This document shows positions 9,250 through 18,128 of a stretch of 64,000 nucleotides of DNA, one piece after another. Each line of letters opens with the position of its first letter. Position 1 is the stretch's first letter. A model generated the notes under the pieces. It was not told the origin of the DNA. It saw nothing but the letters and a program-made list of their open reading frames with translations, and ran no database searches. The stretch comes from Oligosphaera ethanolica (GTDB taxonomy: Bacteria; Verrucomicrobiota; Lentisphaeria; Oligosphaerales; Oligosphaeraceae), in contig NZ_JAUSVL010000001.1 of NCBI RefSeq assembly GCF_030814695.1, forward strand, positions 3,508,227 to 3,572,226, given 5' to 3'. The position numbers and the translations under genes were made by a program.

Positions 9250-9851
9250 AGGCTGTCTCCAGAGGGATATAGGGTTTGTCAGAAGAAAGGTTGCGTACGA
9301 GGCGAAGAGCGGTGAGGCGCGGCGGCCGCAGAGAGGTGGGACGGGGCTGAAAAGGCTTGAAAGCGAGGGCGGTGCGCAGCCGAAGGCGCAGCGGTTCGTA
9401 CCGCCTCTGGCCAGTGACTGCGCTGAGAAAAGCCAGTACTATATCCAGGTCATGGACATTTGCAACGTTTTGCCGGTGATTTCCCGTTTTTTCTACTTAG
9501 ACACGCGGGTGTTAGGCTCTTTTTAGGTGTTTTTATCCATGCACGGGCAACGACTGAGCGGATGCGGGCTGATGTGGGCGCAATGAGCCGGAGGGTCTGG
9601 GAATGCTGCCTGCGGGGGATTTTTTGTCATGGCGCGGGTGGCTGGGTTGGCGGTGGTGGTTTGCTGAAAGCTTGCGCATCGGCAAACGATTTTCTTTTCG
9701 GCTCTTATATTTGGGGTGGCGGTGGTGGTTTGCTGAAAGCTTGCGCATCGGCAAACGATTTTCTTTTCGGCTCTTATATTATGGTTTTACCTGCGCGGCG
9801 CCGATGGCGTCTGCGGCAAAGCGTTCACGCATGAGAAAGGTACCCAGGCAA
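9250..9851. other. Intergenic region between divergent glmS and icd
   Basis: About 600 bp between the divergent starts of glmS and icd. It must hold both promoters. No coding frame looks real. The outstanding content is the 64-bp direct duplication at 9648-9780; nothing else was recognised. Confidence 0.6.
9648..9780 (+). repeat. Direct duplication of 64 bp upstream of icd
   Basis: 9648-9711 and 9717-9780 are essentially identical, giving a 69-bp period (23 codons). Each copy begins TGGCGGTGGTGGTTTGC and ends with a T-rich stretch and TCTTATATT, so each could carry a -10 like TATATT. The second copy ends 71 bp before the icd start. Likely a duplicated promoter/leader module; a fortuitous in-frame extension of icd runs through it. 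Confidence 0.8.
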
Positions 9852-11081
9852 ATGGCAGATCAGATTACCATGACGAGTGCCGGTCTGAAAGTCGGCAACA
9901 ACCCGGTCATTCCCTATATTGAAGGCGATGGTACCGGTCCGGACATTTGGCGGGCGACGGTGGCCGTGGTTGACGGCGCAGTGCAGAAGGCCTACGGCAC
10001 TGAGCGCAAGATAGTCTGGAAGGAAGTGCTGGCGGGTGAAAAAGCCTTCAAGGCCACGGGCGAATGGCTGCCGCAGGCGACCATTGACGCCTTTAAGCAG
10101 GACCTGGTGGGCATCAAGGGGCCCCTGACGACGCCCATTGGCGGCGGCATCCGCAGCCTCAATGTCGCTATCCGTCAGGAATGCGACCTCTACGTCTGTT
10201 TGCGGCCCGTGCGCTATTTCACTGGTGTGCCATCGCCGGTCAAGCACCCCGAGTTGGTGGACATGGTGATTTTCCGGGAAAACACCGAAGACATCTATGC
10301 CGGGATTGAATTCGCTGCCGGGACAGATGAGGCGGCGGCGCTGGCCGCATTTATTCGCGAGCATTTTCCGAAGATGTACGGCAAGATCCGTTTTCCGGAG
10401 GATTGCGGGTTGGGCATCAAGCCGGTGTCGAAGGCCGGCACGCAGCGCTTGGTCGCTGCGGCGATTGACTACGCTATCCGCGAGGACCGCGATTCGGTCA
10501 CGCTGGTGCACAAGGGCAACATCATGAAGTTCACCGAGGGGGCCTTCCGCGATTGGGGTTACGCCTGCGCTCACGAGCAGTACGGCGCGCAGCCCATTGA
10601 CGGTGGCCCCTGGCACCTGCTGAAGAATCCGCGCACGGGCAAAGAGATCGTCATCAAGGACGTTCTGGCTGACGCTTTCCTGCAGCAGATCCTCACGCGG
10701 CCGGCTGAGTACAGCGTGATTGCGACCTTGAATCTGAATGGCGATTACATCTCGGACGCGCTGGCGGCCTGCGTTGGCGGCATTGGCATAGCGCCCGGCG
10801 GCAATATCAACTACCAGACGGGCACGGCGGTTTTCGAAGCGACCCACGGTACGGCGCCCAAGTATGCCAACAAGGACATGGTCAACCCCGGCAGTCTTAT
10901 CCTTTCCGCCGAAATGATGCTGCGCTACCTCGGCTGGACGGAAGCGGCTGATGCCATCATTCGCGGCTTGGACCGCAGCATCGCCAACAAGACCGTGACC
11001 TACGATTTCGAACGGCTCATGCCTGGTGCCACCAAGGTCACCTGCTCGGAATTCGGTCGCCAGATCATCAAAAACATGTAA
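9852..11081 (+). CDS. icd: Isocitrate dehydrogenase (NADP-type)
   Basis: A 409-aa protein close to the E. coli enzyme (416 aa). Motifs: [13 protein letters not shown], the substrate loop with [46 protein letters not shown] and [16 protein letters not shown] followed by [21 protein letters not shown]. It oxidises isocitrate to 2-oxoglutarate. The open frame extends about 83 codons upstream through the 64-bp duplication, but homology begins around [11 protein letters not shown], so the start at 9852 is used; an in-frame ATG at 9831 is a possible alternative. Transcribed divergently from glmS. No other TCA gene is nearby. Confidence 0.95.
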   Translation: MADQITMTSAGLKVGNNPVIPYIEGDGTGPDIWRATVAVVDGAVQKAYGTERKIVWKEVLAGEKAFKATGEWLPQATIDAFKQDLVGIKGPLTTPIGGGIRSLNVAIRQECDLYVCLRPVRYFTGVPSPVKHPELVDMVIFRENTEDIYAGIEFAAGTDEAAALAAFIREHFPKMYGKIRFPEDCGLGIKPVSKAGTQRLVAAAIDYAIREDRDSVTLVHKGNIMKFTEGAFRDWGYACAHEQYGAQPIDGGPWHLLKNPRTGKEIVIKDVLADAFLQQILTRPAEYSVIATLNLNGDYISDALAACVGGIGIAPGGNINYQTGTAVFEATHGTAPKYANKDMVNPGSLILSAEMMLRYLGWTEAADAIIRGLDRSIANKTVTYDFERLMPGATKVTCSEFGRQIIKNM

Positions 11082-11142
11082 TGACGGCGGCCGTCGCTCT
11101 GCCAGCCAGCAAGGGCTGCAGCCACCGGCCGGCCGGCGCGCT

Positions 11143-11880
11143 ATGGAAAAACCAGAAGACAACAAAAACGAATTCGAGTGGGAACAGAACTTCCGGCAAA
11201 GCGATGACTTCGCCCGCAAGTACTTCCAACTCCTGCGGCGCTACGGCGACCTCCCTGACGGCGAAGACCTCATCACCAACAAGCTCGTCAAGATCTTCGG
11301 CGAAGAATTTGTCGACGCGATGTACAACTATGACGATTATTTTTCGGACATGGACTTGTCGCCGCTGGACAATCCCGAGCTGGATTTGAGCGATATTGAG
11401 GACGGTATCGACGGGCAGTCTGGCGATGACGCCCCCGAAACGCCGGTGGAAGATGACTTTGACAAGGATCTCGCCGGCCGGCCGGGCATGGAGAACATCG
11501 ACCGTCATTGCCACGAGCTGATTGTGACGCTGACGCAGACGGCCATGGGCTGGTGCAATCTCTACTCGTGTCTGCTGACCAAGGAGCACCGGGGCAATGG
11601 CCTGCGGGTGATGTTCTTCGTCAGCCGGGCACTGGCGAATATCAGCGTCAGCCTGGAGGAAATGATCCGCTGGGAAGTCAGTGCGGCGCTGGCGCGGGCC
11701 AAGCGCTGCCTGGACAATGTCAACCAGGCCATCGGCCTGATCCATGACATGAAGGAAAACAACCCGACGATACAAGAGGTCATGTCGACCATTCAGACGC
11801 AGTTGATCAAATGCGCCGACGACCTTGGCGAGTATATCCGCGAATGCCGAGCGCTGGGCAAGGACGACATGCCCTTCTGA
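11143..11880 (+). CDS. Uncharacterised acidic protein
   Basis: A 245-aa protein, not recognised. The first third is very acidic (MEKPEDNKNEFEWEQNF, then LSPLDNPELDLSDIEDGIDG); the C-terminal two thirds (from about residue 110) look alpha-helical: HCHELIVTLTQTAMGWCNLYS, FFVSRALANISVSLEEMI and WEVSAALARAKRCLDNVNQAI. No signal peptide or membrane segment. It starts 61 bp after icd and ends 56 bp before the lipid-transporter genes on the same strand, so it may be co-transcribed with either. Start at 11143 chosen as the first Met giving a coherent protein; the ribosome binding site is not clear. Codon use resembles the neighbours, so it is very probably a real gene. Confidence 0.7.
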   Translation: MEKPEDNKNEFEWEQNFRQSDDFARKYFQLLRRYGDLPDGEDLITNKLVKIFGEEFVDAMYNYDDYFSDMDLSPLDNPELDLSDIEDGIDGQSGDDAPETPVEDDFDKDLAGRPGMENIDRHCHELIVTLTQTAMGWCNLYSCLLTKEHRGNGLRVMFFVSRALANISVSLEEMIRWEVSAALARAKRCLDNVNQAIGLIHDMKENNPTIQEVMSTIQTQLIKCADDLGEYIRECRALGKDDMPF

Positions 11881-11936
11881 GCGCCGTGATTTCGGCGCGA
11901 TGGCCTGTACGGCAGCAGTTCTGATGACAGCGACCA

Positions 11937-13073
11937 GTGACGAGCATGCGAACACACCAATCCACAGCAGAGGCCGCGTTGGCGGTCAGCGCCGACGGCG
12001 CGGTCGTACTGAGCCTTGCCGGCGAATGGCAGCTAGGGCGGCCGCGGCCGGCGGTCAGCCAGCTGGCCTGGCCGGAGGTAGCCCCGCGGCTGCGTCTGGA
12101 CTGTCAGGCACTCCGCCAGTGGGACAGCAGCATCCTTCTCTACCTGCGGCCGCTATGGGAAGAATGTCAGCGTCGCGGTATTGCCATTGATCTTGACGAC
12201 TTGCCGCCGGGGTTGCGGCGACTCCTGGTGCTGGCCACGGCGGTGACGGCTCCGCTGGAACGGGACGACCTGGCTGAGGACGGTTTTGTCGGCCGGGTGG
12301 GTGAGGGCAGCAGGCAGGTGCTGGTTGCGGCCTTGCAGGTCTGTACTTTTGTCGGCGAGTTGTGTGTGGCGGTGCTGAAGTTGCTGGTGGGTCGGGCGCG
12401 CATGCGACTGGGCGACCTGATCACGGAGAGTGCCAAGGCGGGCTATCAGGCCCTGTTCATCGTGTCGCTGATCGGCTATCTCATCGGCCTGATTCTGGCC
12501 TTTATCGGCGCCATTCCGCTGAAGTGGTTCGGGGCGCAGATATACACGGCGAGTTTGATTGGCATCGGCATGCTGCGCCTAATGGCGGCGGTGATGGTCG
12601 GCGTGGTGATGGCTGGGCGCACGGCGGCGTCCTTCGCGGCCGAGTTGGGCACCATGCAGACCAACGAAGAGATTGACGCCCTGCGCTGCATGGGCGTGCC
12701 ACCGATGGAATTCCTCGTCCTGCCGCGGTTTCTGGCGATGACGCTGATGATGCCGTTGCTCTGTGTCTATGGCGACATTCTCAGCCTGGCCGGCGGCCTT
12801 ACGGTCGGCGTGTTCTATCTGGGTTTCGGAACGGTGGAATTCTGGGAGCAGCTGGTGCTGACCACCCGCCTGGAAGATCTCTATGTGGGCGTGTTCACGA
12901 GTTGGATATTCGGGATGCTGTTGGGCATCTGTGGCTGCTACCAAGGCATGAATTGCGGGCGGGACTCCGCCGCCGTTGGCCGCGCGACTACCGCCGCCGT
13001 GGTGAGCAGCATCGTCTGCATGGTCATTGCCACCGCCCTCATTACCGTGCTGACCGTGCTGTGGAAGATATAA
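11937..13073 (+). CDS. MlaE-family ABC transporter permease fused to an N-terminal STAS-like domain
   Basis: A 378-aa protein. Residues about 10-110 (AVVLSLAGEWQLG, LRLDCQALRQWDSSILLYL) resemble a STAS/MlaB-like domain; residues about 150-378 are a DUF140/MlaE permease with five or six membrane helices, including SLIGYLIGLILAFIGAIPLKWFGAQIY, AVMVGVVMAGRTAASFAAELGTMQ and NEEIDALRCMGVPP, the coupling-helix region with the conserved E. It forms the inner-membrane core of a Gram-negative phospholipid (Mla/Mce/Pqi-type) transporter. In E. coli MlaB and MlaE are separate; here they are one polypeptide. Start is GTG at 11937 or ATG at 11946; neither has a strong Shine-Dalgarno. Next gene, the ATPase, starts 17 bp downstream. 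Confidence 0.9.
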   Translation: MTSMRTHQSTAEAALAVSADGAVVLSLAGEWQLGRPRPAVSQLAWPEVAPRLRLDCQALRQWDSSILLYLRPLWEECQRRGIAIDLDDLPPGLRRLLVLATAVTAPLERDDLAEDGFVGRVGEGSRQVLVAALQVCTFVGELCVAVLKLLVGRARMRLGDLITESAKAGYQALFIVSLIGYLIGLILAFIGAIPLKWFGAQIYTASLIGIGMLRLMAAVMVGVVMAGRTAASFAAELGTMQTNEEIDALRCMGVPPMEFLVLPRFLAMTLMMPLLCVYGDILSLAGGLTVGVFYLGFGTVEFWEQLVLTTRLEDLYVGVFTSWIFGMLLGICGCYQGMNCGRDSAAVGRATTAAVVSSIVCMVIATALITVLTVLWKI

Positions 13074-13090
13074 CGGGGGAGGGCGCAAGC

Positions 13091-13915
13091 ATGGCAGATA
13101 ATACGACCAGCAACCGCAACAGCCCGCCGCCGCCTATCGAGGTCCGCGATTTGACCATGGCCTATGGCGAGCGGGTGATTGTTCGCGACATGAACTTCGT
13201 GGTGCCGGCCGGCGAGATTTTCATTGTTATGGGTGGCAGCGGCTGTGGCAAAACCACGCTTCTGCGCCATCTGATTGGCTTGATGGCGCCGGCGAAAGGC
13301 CGGGTTTTTCGCGACGGCGTCGACTTCTGGGCGCTGTCCGGCGCCGAGCAGGATCGCATGAAGCGCCGTTCGGGGATACTATTCCAAGGCGGTGCGCTGT
13401 GGAGTGCCATGACGCTGGCGGAGAACATCGCCTTGCCACTGCGTGAGTTCACTCGATATCGCGAGAAGGAGATACGCGAGATTTGCGAATTGAAGCTGTC
13501 GCTGGTCGGCCTGGCAGGTTTTGGCGATTACTACCCGGCGGCCATCAGCGGCGGCATGCGCAAGCGCGCGAGCCTGGCGCGGGCGATGGCCCTTGATCCC
13601 GAAGTGCTCTTTTTCGACGAGCCATCGGCCGGCCTGGACCCGGTCAGCGCCCGCCGTCTGGACGAGCTGATCCTCGCCTTGCGCGAAAGCCTCGGCGCGA
13701 CCGTCGTGGTCATTACCCACGACCTTGCCAGTATCTTCGCCATCGGCGGCATGGCGATTTTCTTGGACAGCGGCAGCAAGAGCATCGCCGCCCGCGGCCG
13801 CCCACGGGAGCTCCTGGACCAGGGCAGCAATCCGGCGCTGATCGATTTTCTCACTCGCGGCGAGCGCCACACCAAGCTGCCCGCATTGCGTGCTGACGGC
13901 TCAAGCAAGATATGA
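13091..13915 (+). CDS. MlaF-like ABC transporter ATP-binding protein
   Basis: A 274-aa ATPase. Walker A GGSGCGKTTLLRHLIGL (about residues 48-64), Q-loop ILFQGGALWSAMTLAENIALPL, signature SGGMRKRASLARAMALDPEVLFFDEPSAGLDP (Walker B FFDEP), and H-loop VVVITHDL. The FQGGALWSSMT-type Q-loop and GGMRKR signature are characteristic of the MlaF/Mce ATPases. It powers the permease encoded immediately upstream. GGGGGAGG lies before the ATG at 13091; the longer open frame upstream overlaps the permease gene and is rejected. The C-terminus after the H-loop (RGRPRELLDQGSNPALIDFL) is also typical. Confidence 0.95.
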   Translation: MADNTTSNRNSPPPPIEVRDLTMAYGERVIVRDMNFVVPAGEIFIVMGGSGCGKTTLLRHLIGLMAPAKGRVFRDGVDFWALSGAEQDRMKRRSGILFQGGALWSAMTLAENIALPLREFTRYREKEIREICELKLSLVGLAGFGDYYPAAISGGMRKRASLARAMALDPEVLFFDEPSAGLDPVSARRLDELILALRESLGATVVVITHDLASIFAIGGMAIFLDSGSKSIAARGRPRELLDQGSNPALIDFLTRGERHTKLPALRADGSSKI

Positions 13916-14007
13916 TCTAATCTAAAAATAGGTAATATGCGAAATCTTGTGATAAACACTTGTATTTGCGCCAATGTGACCAAAACTCTTCTTTTGCGAA
14001 AGGCTTT

Positions 14008-14036
14008 TTGACAATAGACTCCTTATCAGGTGTTTA
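14008..14036 (+). promoter_or_regulatory. Possible promoter before the MCE gene
   Basis: The 230-bp gap between the ATPase and MCE genes is AT-rich compared with its surroundings. It contains a perfect TTGACA (14008-14013); the -10 at a 17-19 bp spacing is weak (TGTTTATG). If active, the MCE and lipoprotein genes could be expressed apart from the permease and ATPase. Confidence 0.35.
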
Positions 14037-14145
14037 TGCATGAATTTGCCCCTACGGCGCTGAGAAAGGCTTCAGAACTACTGTGTCAAGCCTCTCTTTT
14101 CATCACAAAACTTCGCACATTAACAAACAATAAATGGTGGACACC

Positions 14146-15342
14146 ATGGCAAAAAAAATCAGTTCGACGATGATCGGCGTCTTCGTGCTTTGCGCGTTGA
14201 CGATCTTCATCTGGATACTCTTCATGCTTGGCGGCAAGAGTCTCTTTTTGCGTTCGGCGACCTACCACCTGTACTTTGACAAGTCAGTCAAGGGGTTGAA
14301 TTTGGGCGCGCCGGTGATGTTCCGCGGCGTGCGCATTGGCGAGGTGACCGACATTAGGCTGCTGCCCTACAGCCGCGAAGGGGATGACCTGGTAAGCTGG
14401 CCCATCCAGGTCACCGTCGAACTGGCCACCAATACCCTCGATGTCGAGCAGGATGACGCCGTCGCGGCGGACGACTCGCCGCTCGCCCAGGCCTGGGCGA
14501 AGGCGATCCGCGCCAGTCGGGCCGAAGACCGCATGAACGAGTGGTTCCGGCGGCTCGTCAGCGACTACGGCATGCGCGCACAGCTGCAGTCACTGAGCCT
14601 GCTCACCGGGCAGCTCTACATCGAATTGAATTTCTTCGAAGATTCGGTCGTCAGCGATCAGGTATTGGCCGACCTCGACCGGCATATCCTGCCAACTCGG
14701 GTGTCGGCTTTCGAGCGTTTCTTCATGAGCTTGAGCAAGAAGGAATTCGGCGAGCAGATGGACTCCATGCAGCTGGCGCTGGCCATCGTCAGCGACTTCA
14801 TCAAACGCGGCGATGCCGAGAAAGTGCTCAAAAATGTCGTGGAGATATCCGAGAACACCCGGAAGCTGACCTCGTCCATGAATCTCTTTCTGTTGCCGGC
14901 CATCGGCACGCTGTCGGGAGTGCTGGAGAAGGCTGATCGGACGATCACGGGGGTCGAAGCGCGCCTGCCGCAGCTGTTTGATGGCGCGGATGCGAGCATG
15001 ACTACCTGGAATACCACGCTGTTGCGTTTGAGCGGCAAGCTTGAGGCCGTGATGGACGACACGCAGCTGCTGGTGCAGCATCTTGATCGCACGGTCACGC
15101 TGGAAGAGGGGCCGGCCGCCGAGCTGGTGACGAAGCTCAGCGGCACCCTTGATGGCCTGGATCAGGCGCTGACCGACGTTAGCGAGCTCTCGCAGACGCT
15201 GCAGCAGCGGGCCGCGCCGAACTCACCGGCCCTGCTGGATCTGCAGGGCGCTCTGCAAGAGGTCACCCGTGCCGCGCAGTCCTTGCGCTCCTTGACCGAC
15301 ATGCTCAAACGCCAGCCGGAAGCACTGCTGCGCGGGAAATAA
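14146..15342 (+). CDS. MCE-family (MlaD/PqiB-like) lipid-transport protein
   Basis: About 398 aa. An N-terminal membrane anchor (STMIGVFVLCALTIFIWILFML, residues about 10-33) is followed by a single MCE domain (YHLYFDKSVKGLNLGAPVMFRGVRIGEVTDI, about 42-150) and a long helical C-terminal region (about 190-398) rich in heptad-like leucines. This is the periplasmic substrate-binding subunit of an Mla/Mce transporter; the long C-terminal helix could form a needle or tunnel as in other MCE proteins. GGTGGACACC precedes the ATG at 14146; an ATG four codons upstream is possible. It follows the permease and ATPase genes after a 230-bp gap, and precedes a PqiC-like lipoprotein. Confidence 0.92.
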   Translation: MAKKISSTMIGVFVLCALTIFIWILFMLGGKSLFLRSATYHLYFDKSVKGLNLGAPVMFRGVRIGEVTDIRLLPYSREGDDLVSWPIQVTVELATNTLDVEQDDAVAADDSPLAQAWAKAIRASRAEDRMNEWFRRLVSDYGMRAQLQSLSLLTGQLYIELNFFEDSVVSDQVLADLDRHILPTRVSAFERFFMSLSKKEFGEQMDSMQLALAIVSDFIKRGDAEKVLKNVVEISENTRKLTSSMNLFLLPAIGTLSGVLEKADRTITGVEARLPQLFDGADASMTTWNTTLLRLSGKLEAVMDDTQLLVQHLDRTVTLEEGPAAELVTKLSGTLDGLDQALTDVSELSQTLQQRAAPNSPALLDLQGALQEVTRAAQSLRSLTDMLKRQPEALLRGK

Positions 15343-15395
15343 GCCTGTATACAGTGGTAGATACGACCGAACAACTTCACAATCGAGGTCCAACG

Positions 15396-15986
15396 ATGAA
15401 AATGCTGCCCCTCTTGCTGTTTGTGGCATCCGCGCTTTTCTTTGGCTGCATGCGTTCGGCGCCGACGCGTTATTACTTGCTGTCGGCAGCGAAGGAGCTC
15501 CAGCCCCTGCCGGCCACGCCAGGAACGCCGCCATCGCCCGTGGTCCTGCGGCAGCTACGCCTGCCGGAGTACCTCGACCGCTCGGAAATCGTCCGCCGCC
15601 GGCCTGTCAATGAGCTGTGCATCACCGACAATCATCTCTGGGGCGAAAAGCTCAGCGTAGCGACGGCGACGGCCCTGGAGCGCAATCTCGCCCGGCTGCT
15701 GGGTGACGAGGTACTGCTCATTGACCGCCAGCATCGTGCGTCAGGAGGCTGCCGTAGTCTCATTGTGGTTTTTCATCAGTTCGATGCCGATGCCGATGGC
15801 ATATTTAACGCCGACGGCTATTGCTATCTGGAGACGCCCAATAGCCCCGAACTGTCCCAGCTGCTGCGTTTTGCCTACAGCCAGCCGCTGGCGGACGACA
15901 GCGTCGGCACCCTGGTTGGCGCCTACAACGCCGCGCTGGTCGATATTGCTGGGCAGATCGCCGTGGCGTTGATGGCAACACCGTAA
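15396..15986 (+). CDS. PqiC-like (ABC-type transport auxiliary) outer-membrane lipoprotein
   Basis: A 196-aa protein with a lipoprotein signal: MKMLPLLLFVASALFFGCMR, lipobox FFGC with Cys about residue 18. The mature part has the PqiC/DUF330-type pattern: RYYLLSA near the N-terminus, PVVLRQLRLPEYLDRSEIVRR, ITDNHLWGEKLSVATATALERNLARLLG, and a C-terminal helix. In E. coli PqiC works with PqiA/PqiB; here it is last in an Mla-like permease-ATPase-MCE set, as often seen outside the Enterobacteria. It probably links the MCE protein to the outer membrane. The start at 15396 was chosen because it places the signal peptide at the N-terminus; CGAGGTCC precedes it. Confidence 0.85.
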   Translation: MKMLPLLLFVASALFFGCMRSAPTRYYLLSAAKELQPLPATPGTPPSPVVLRQLRLPEYLDRSEIVRRRPVNELCITDNHLWGEKLSVATATALERNLARLLGDEVLLIDRQHRASGGCRSLIVVFHQFDADADGIFNADGYCYLETPNSPELSQLLRFAYSQPLADDSVGTLVGAYNAALVDIAGQIAVALMATP

Positions 15987-16050
15987 GGAAGGGCAGGGTA
16001 CCTGTGCGTGGCTCCCGTGGCTAATGCTGAGCTGTTCTCAACGGCAGTCT

Positions 16051-16342
16051 TTAGTAGCCGTTCACAAGTTACGGTTACACCTTTCAACGCCAACGCTCTT
16101 TGCTGATATGCCTCGCCACCGGCTACTATGTCACTTGCCGCGAAGCGGCAGAAGCGCTGAAAGCGTGCGCCGCCCTGGAAAAAACGCCAATTACGACAGT
16201 GTTCCTCGGCCCATTCGGCACCAGTCGGCGCAGCTGACTGGTGCCGAATGGGCAATGGGACCTCATTCTTTTTGTTTGCTTTGTCGCCCCACTTCATGGT
16301 GACTGGGTATAGCTGTAAAGGTATTTATCGAACAGCCCCTTA
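16051..16342 (+). repeat. Family A intergenic element (copy 1), TA-bounded
   Basis: Begins TTAGTAGCCGTTCACAAG and ends AACAGCCCCTTA, the two ends being imperfect inverted repeats matching those of the copies at 27305 and 40259. It carries the CCGCGAAGCGG mini-hairpin and the 45-nt hairpin (16209-16253). Compared with other copies it lacks about 35 bp between two CGCTGAAAGCG motifs, a deletion between direct repeats. Its right-end TTA is the stop codon (TAA) of the gene on the minus strand at 16340. Confidence 0.75.
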
Positions 16343-17158
16343 ACGTCCTTCTGGCGGCAGTGGTGGCCGTTGAAATTCGCAGGGTACGGCGGTCTGGCAG
16401 AGGCCGCAGCCGATGGGTAGGTCCATCCAGCCATAGCGTTCGAGGCGGCCGGGGCTGATGTGCTCAATGGCGTATTTGAGGCACTTGCCTTTGTCGCGGT
16501 CAACGAAGTCCGGGCCGATGGCATGGGCCGGGCAGCGGCGGGCGCAGGCGCCGCATTTGCTGCACCAGGCGAAAGGGGCGTCGCCATACGGTCGTGGATC
16601 GGGTTCCAGCGCCAGATCGGTGACGACGCTGCCCAGTCGGTGGGCGATGCCCCGCTCGGTGATTAGGCCGGCGGAGAGCCCGAACGTGCCCATGCCGGCG
16701 ACAAAGGCTACGTGCCGCTCCGACCAGTTGCTCGCCAGGCGCTTGACCGCGTCGGGATAACTCATGTGCGAATGCGGCGCCATGGCGACGCAGCCCATTT
16801 CTTCCAGATAGCGGCAGAACTGCTTGCGCATGGCCTCGTTGGCGACTTCGCCGTAGGAACGCGCCCGCGCCCAGTCGAGGCTGGGGCGCTGGCGTTCGTG
16901 GCGATTGCTTTCCCGGGCCGTGCGCGTTTTGGGCATGCACCAGCTGATCACCGTTCGCGCCGTCGCATTTGGCGCGACCTGTGTCAGTGCCTCCTGGGGC
17001 GTCCAGTGAAAGGGCCCGATGACCTCGTGGAAACGCTCGAACCACGGGTCGGCGGCCGCGGCGAAGCGCACGGTGGGTTCGTCAAAAAATTCATTGGCGC
17101 CGACGGCGTAATGCAGGCGGCAAAGTTGCAGACGGATGTCTTCCTTATTCGGTGTCAT
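16340..17158 (-). CDS. 4Fe-4S protein related to epoxyqueuosine reductase (QueG-like)
   Basis: A 272-aa protein. Two cysteine clusters near the C-terminus: CSKCGACARRCP (CxxCxxCxxxCP, a [4Fe-4S] site) and GCGLCQTAVPCE, a second incomplete cluster. This layout with VAGMGTFGLSAGLITERGIAHRLGSVVTDL upstream is that of the QueG/reductive-dehalogenase-like family, where the segment GxFGLSxxLIT-x-GxAxRxGSV lies between the cobalamin-type domain and the ferredoxin domain. At 272 aa it is shorter than true QueG (about 340-380 aa), so queuosine function is uncertain; many anaerobes have such proteins of unknown role. GGGAGGACATTGCC precedes the ATG. The stop codon coincides with the end of the repeat element at 16051-16342. 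Confidence 0.7.
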   Translation of the reverse strand: MTPNKEDIRLQLCRLHYAVGANEFFDEPTVRFAAAADPWFERFHEVIGPFHWTPQEALTQVAPNATARTVISWCMPKTRTARESNRHERQRPSLDWARARSYGEVANEAMRKQFCRYLEEMGCVAMAPHSHMSYPDAVKRLASNWSERHVAFVAGMGTFGLSAGLITERGIAHRLGSVVTDLALEPDPRPYGDAPFAWCSKCGACARRCPAHAIGPDFVDRDKGKCLKYAIEHISPGRLERYGWMDLPIGCGLCQTAVPCEFQRPPLPPEGR

Positions 17159-17264
17159 GGCAATGTCCTCCCTGATGATGGCTGGGTCGTGTGACGGGAA
17201 CAGCCTAGTCTAGTCCGTCGCCGGGTATTTGCCAGAACGTCGCGAACGCTTTTCTCGAGCGGCC

Positions 17265-18122
17265 GGTAATCAGTCAGTGATTGATAATGGATGTCAGCCG
17301 CCGACGTCACCCCCAGATAAGCAAGTGAGTTCCATTGCGCCTTTGGCCCCAGTCAGCTTCGCCGACTGGGACCAAAGGCGCCGAGGAATACGGACCAATA
17401 TGGCGCGCTACCCAGGGCGGCGCGCGCCTTCGGCGCTGCTTGCCCTGGGCTGGTATGTTTCGCGCTTTCAGCGCTTTTGCCGCTCCGCGGCCAGGGATGA
17501 CGGGCGCGCTAGGTTCCGCCTTCGGCGCTGCTTGCCCTGGGCTGGTATGTTTCGCGCTTTCAGCGCTTCTGCCGCTCCACGGCCAGGGATGACGGGCGCG
17601 CTAGGTTCCGCCTTCGGCGTCGCTTGCCCTGGGCTGGTATGTTTCGCGCTTTCAGCGCTTCTGCCGCTCCGCGGCCAGGGATGACGGGCGCGCTAGGTTC
17701 CGCCTTCGGCGTCGCTTGCCCTGGGCTGGTATGTTTCGCGCTTTCAGCGCTCAAAAGCCGCCGGGACGGCGGCGCTCCCAGGAGTCCCCGGCGTCCGTCA
17801 AGCAAATTGTCCCTGGTGTTTTTCCCACCGGGGTGGTTCCTTGCCGATGTCGTCTCGCGGCCGTGGAGTGGGCGTCTCGCCCACTCCGACAAGACGGCTC
17901 ATTAAACCGTCGTCGTCATCCAGGCCGACCGTACCCGACCCGTCTCCCCCGACGCACGAGCCGTGCGCACAGCGGCTGGAAGCCGCTGCTACTCTGGGCC
18001 CGCTGTGACTCCGCTGCCGCAAAGGTCGCGGAAATCAAGGTCGGATGGCTGGGCGGCGGCGGGCCGTGGGTTTCCTGCAAATTGTCCCAGCGAAGCGCCG
18101 GGGTGTACACTGACCGATTACC
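17265..18122. repeat. Family B composite repeat (copy 1) with tandem 92-bp array
   Basis: Left end GGTAATCAGTCAGTGATTGATAA (17265 on) and right end TGACCGATTACC (18111-18122) are inverted ends. Inside, in reverse orientation, lie the 45-nt hairpin (17337-17381), then the CCCAGGGC frame, then the 92-bp tandem array (17425-17750). Further right is a module of about 100 bp (about 18010-18116) that is repeated in reverse inside the family A copy at 40259-40726. No convincing gene is present; the open frames are products of the repeats. Confidence 0.7.
17425..17750. repeat. Tandem array, 92-bp unit, about 3.5 copies
   Basis: The stretch GCTTGCCCTGGGCTGGTATG recurs at 17438, 17530, 17622 and 17714, an exact 92-bp period. 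Units are nearly identical; the inner loop alternates between CGGCGCTG and CGGCGTCG. Each unit contains one half of the CCCAGGGC frame and the CGCTTTCAGCG hairpin, so one module of the repeat element has been amplified. There are no unique spacers, so it is not a CRISPR array. Confidence 0.9.
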
Positions 18123-18128
18123 GTGCCG

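Noticed and set aside
9603..9851. 83-codon N-terminal extension of isocitrate dehydrogenase
   Set aside because: It covers the 64-bp duplication and lacks similarity to Icd; kept only as a low-probability alternative in the findings.
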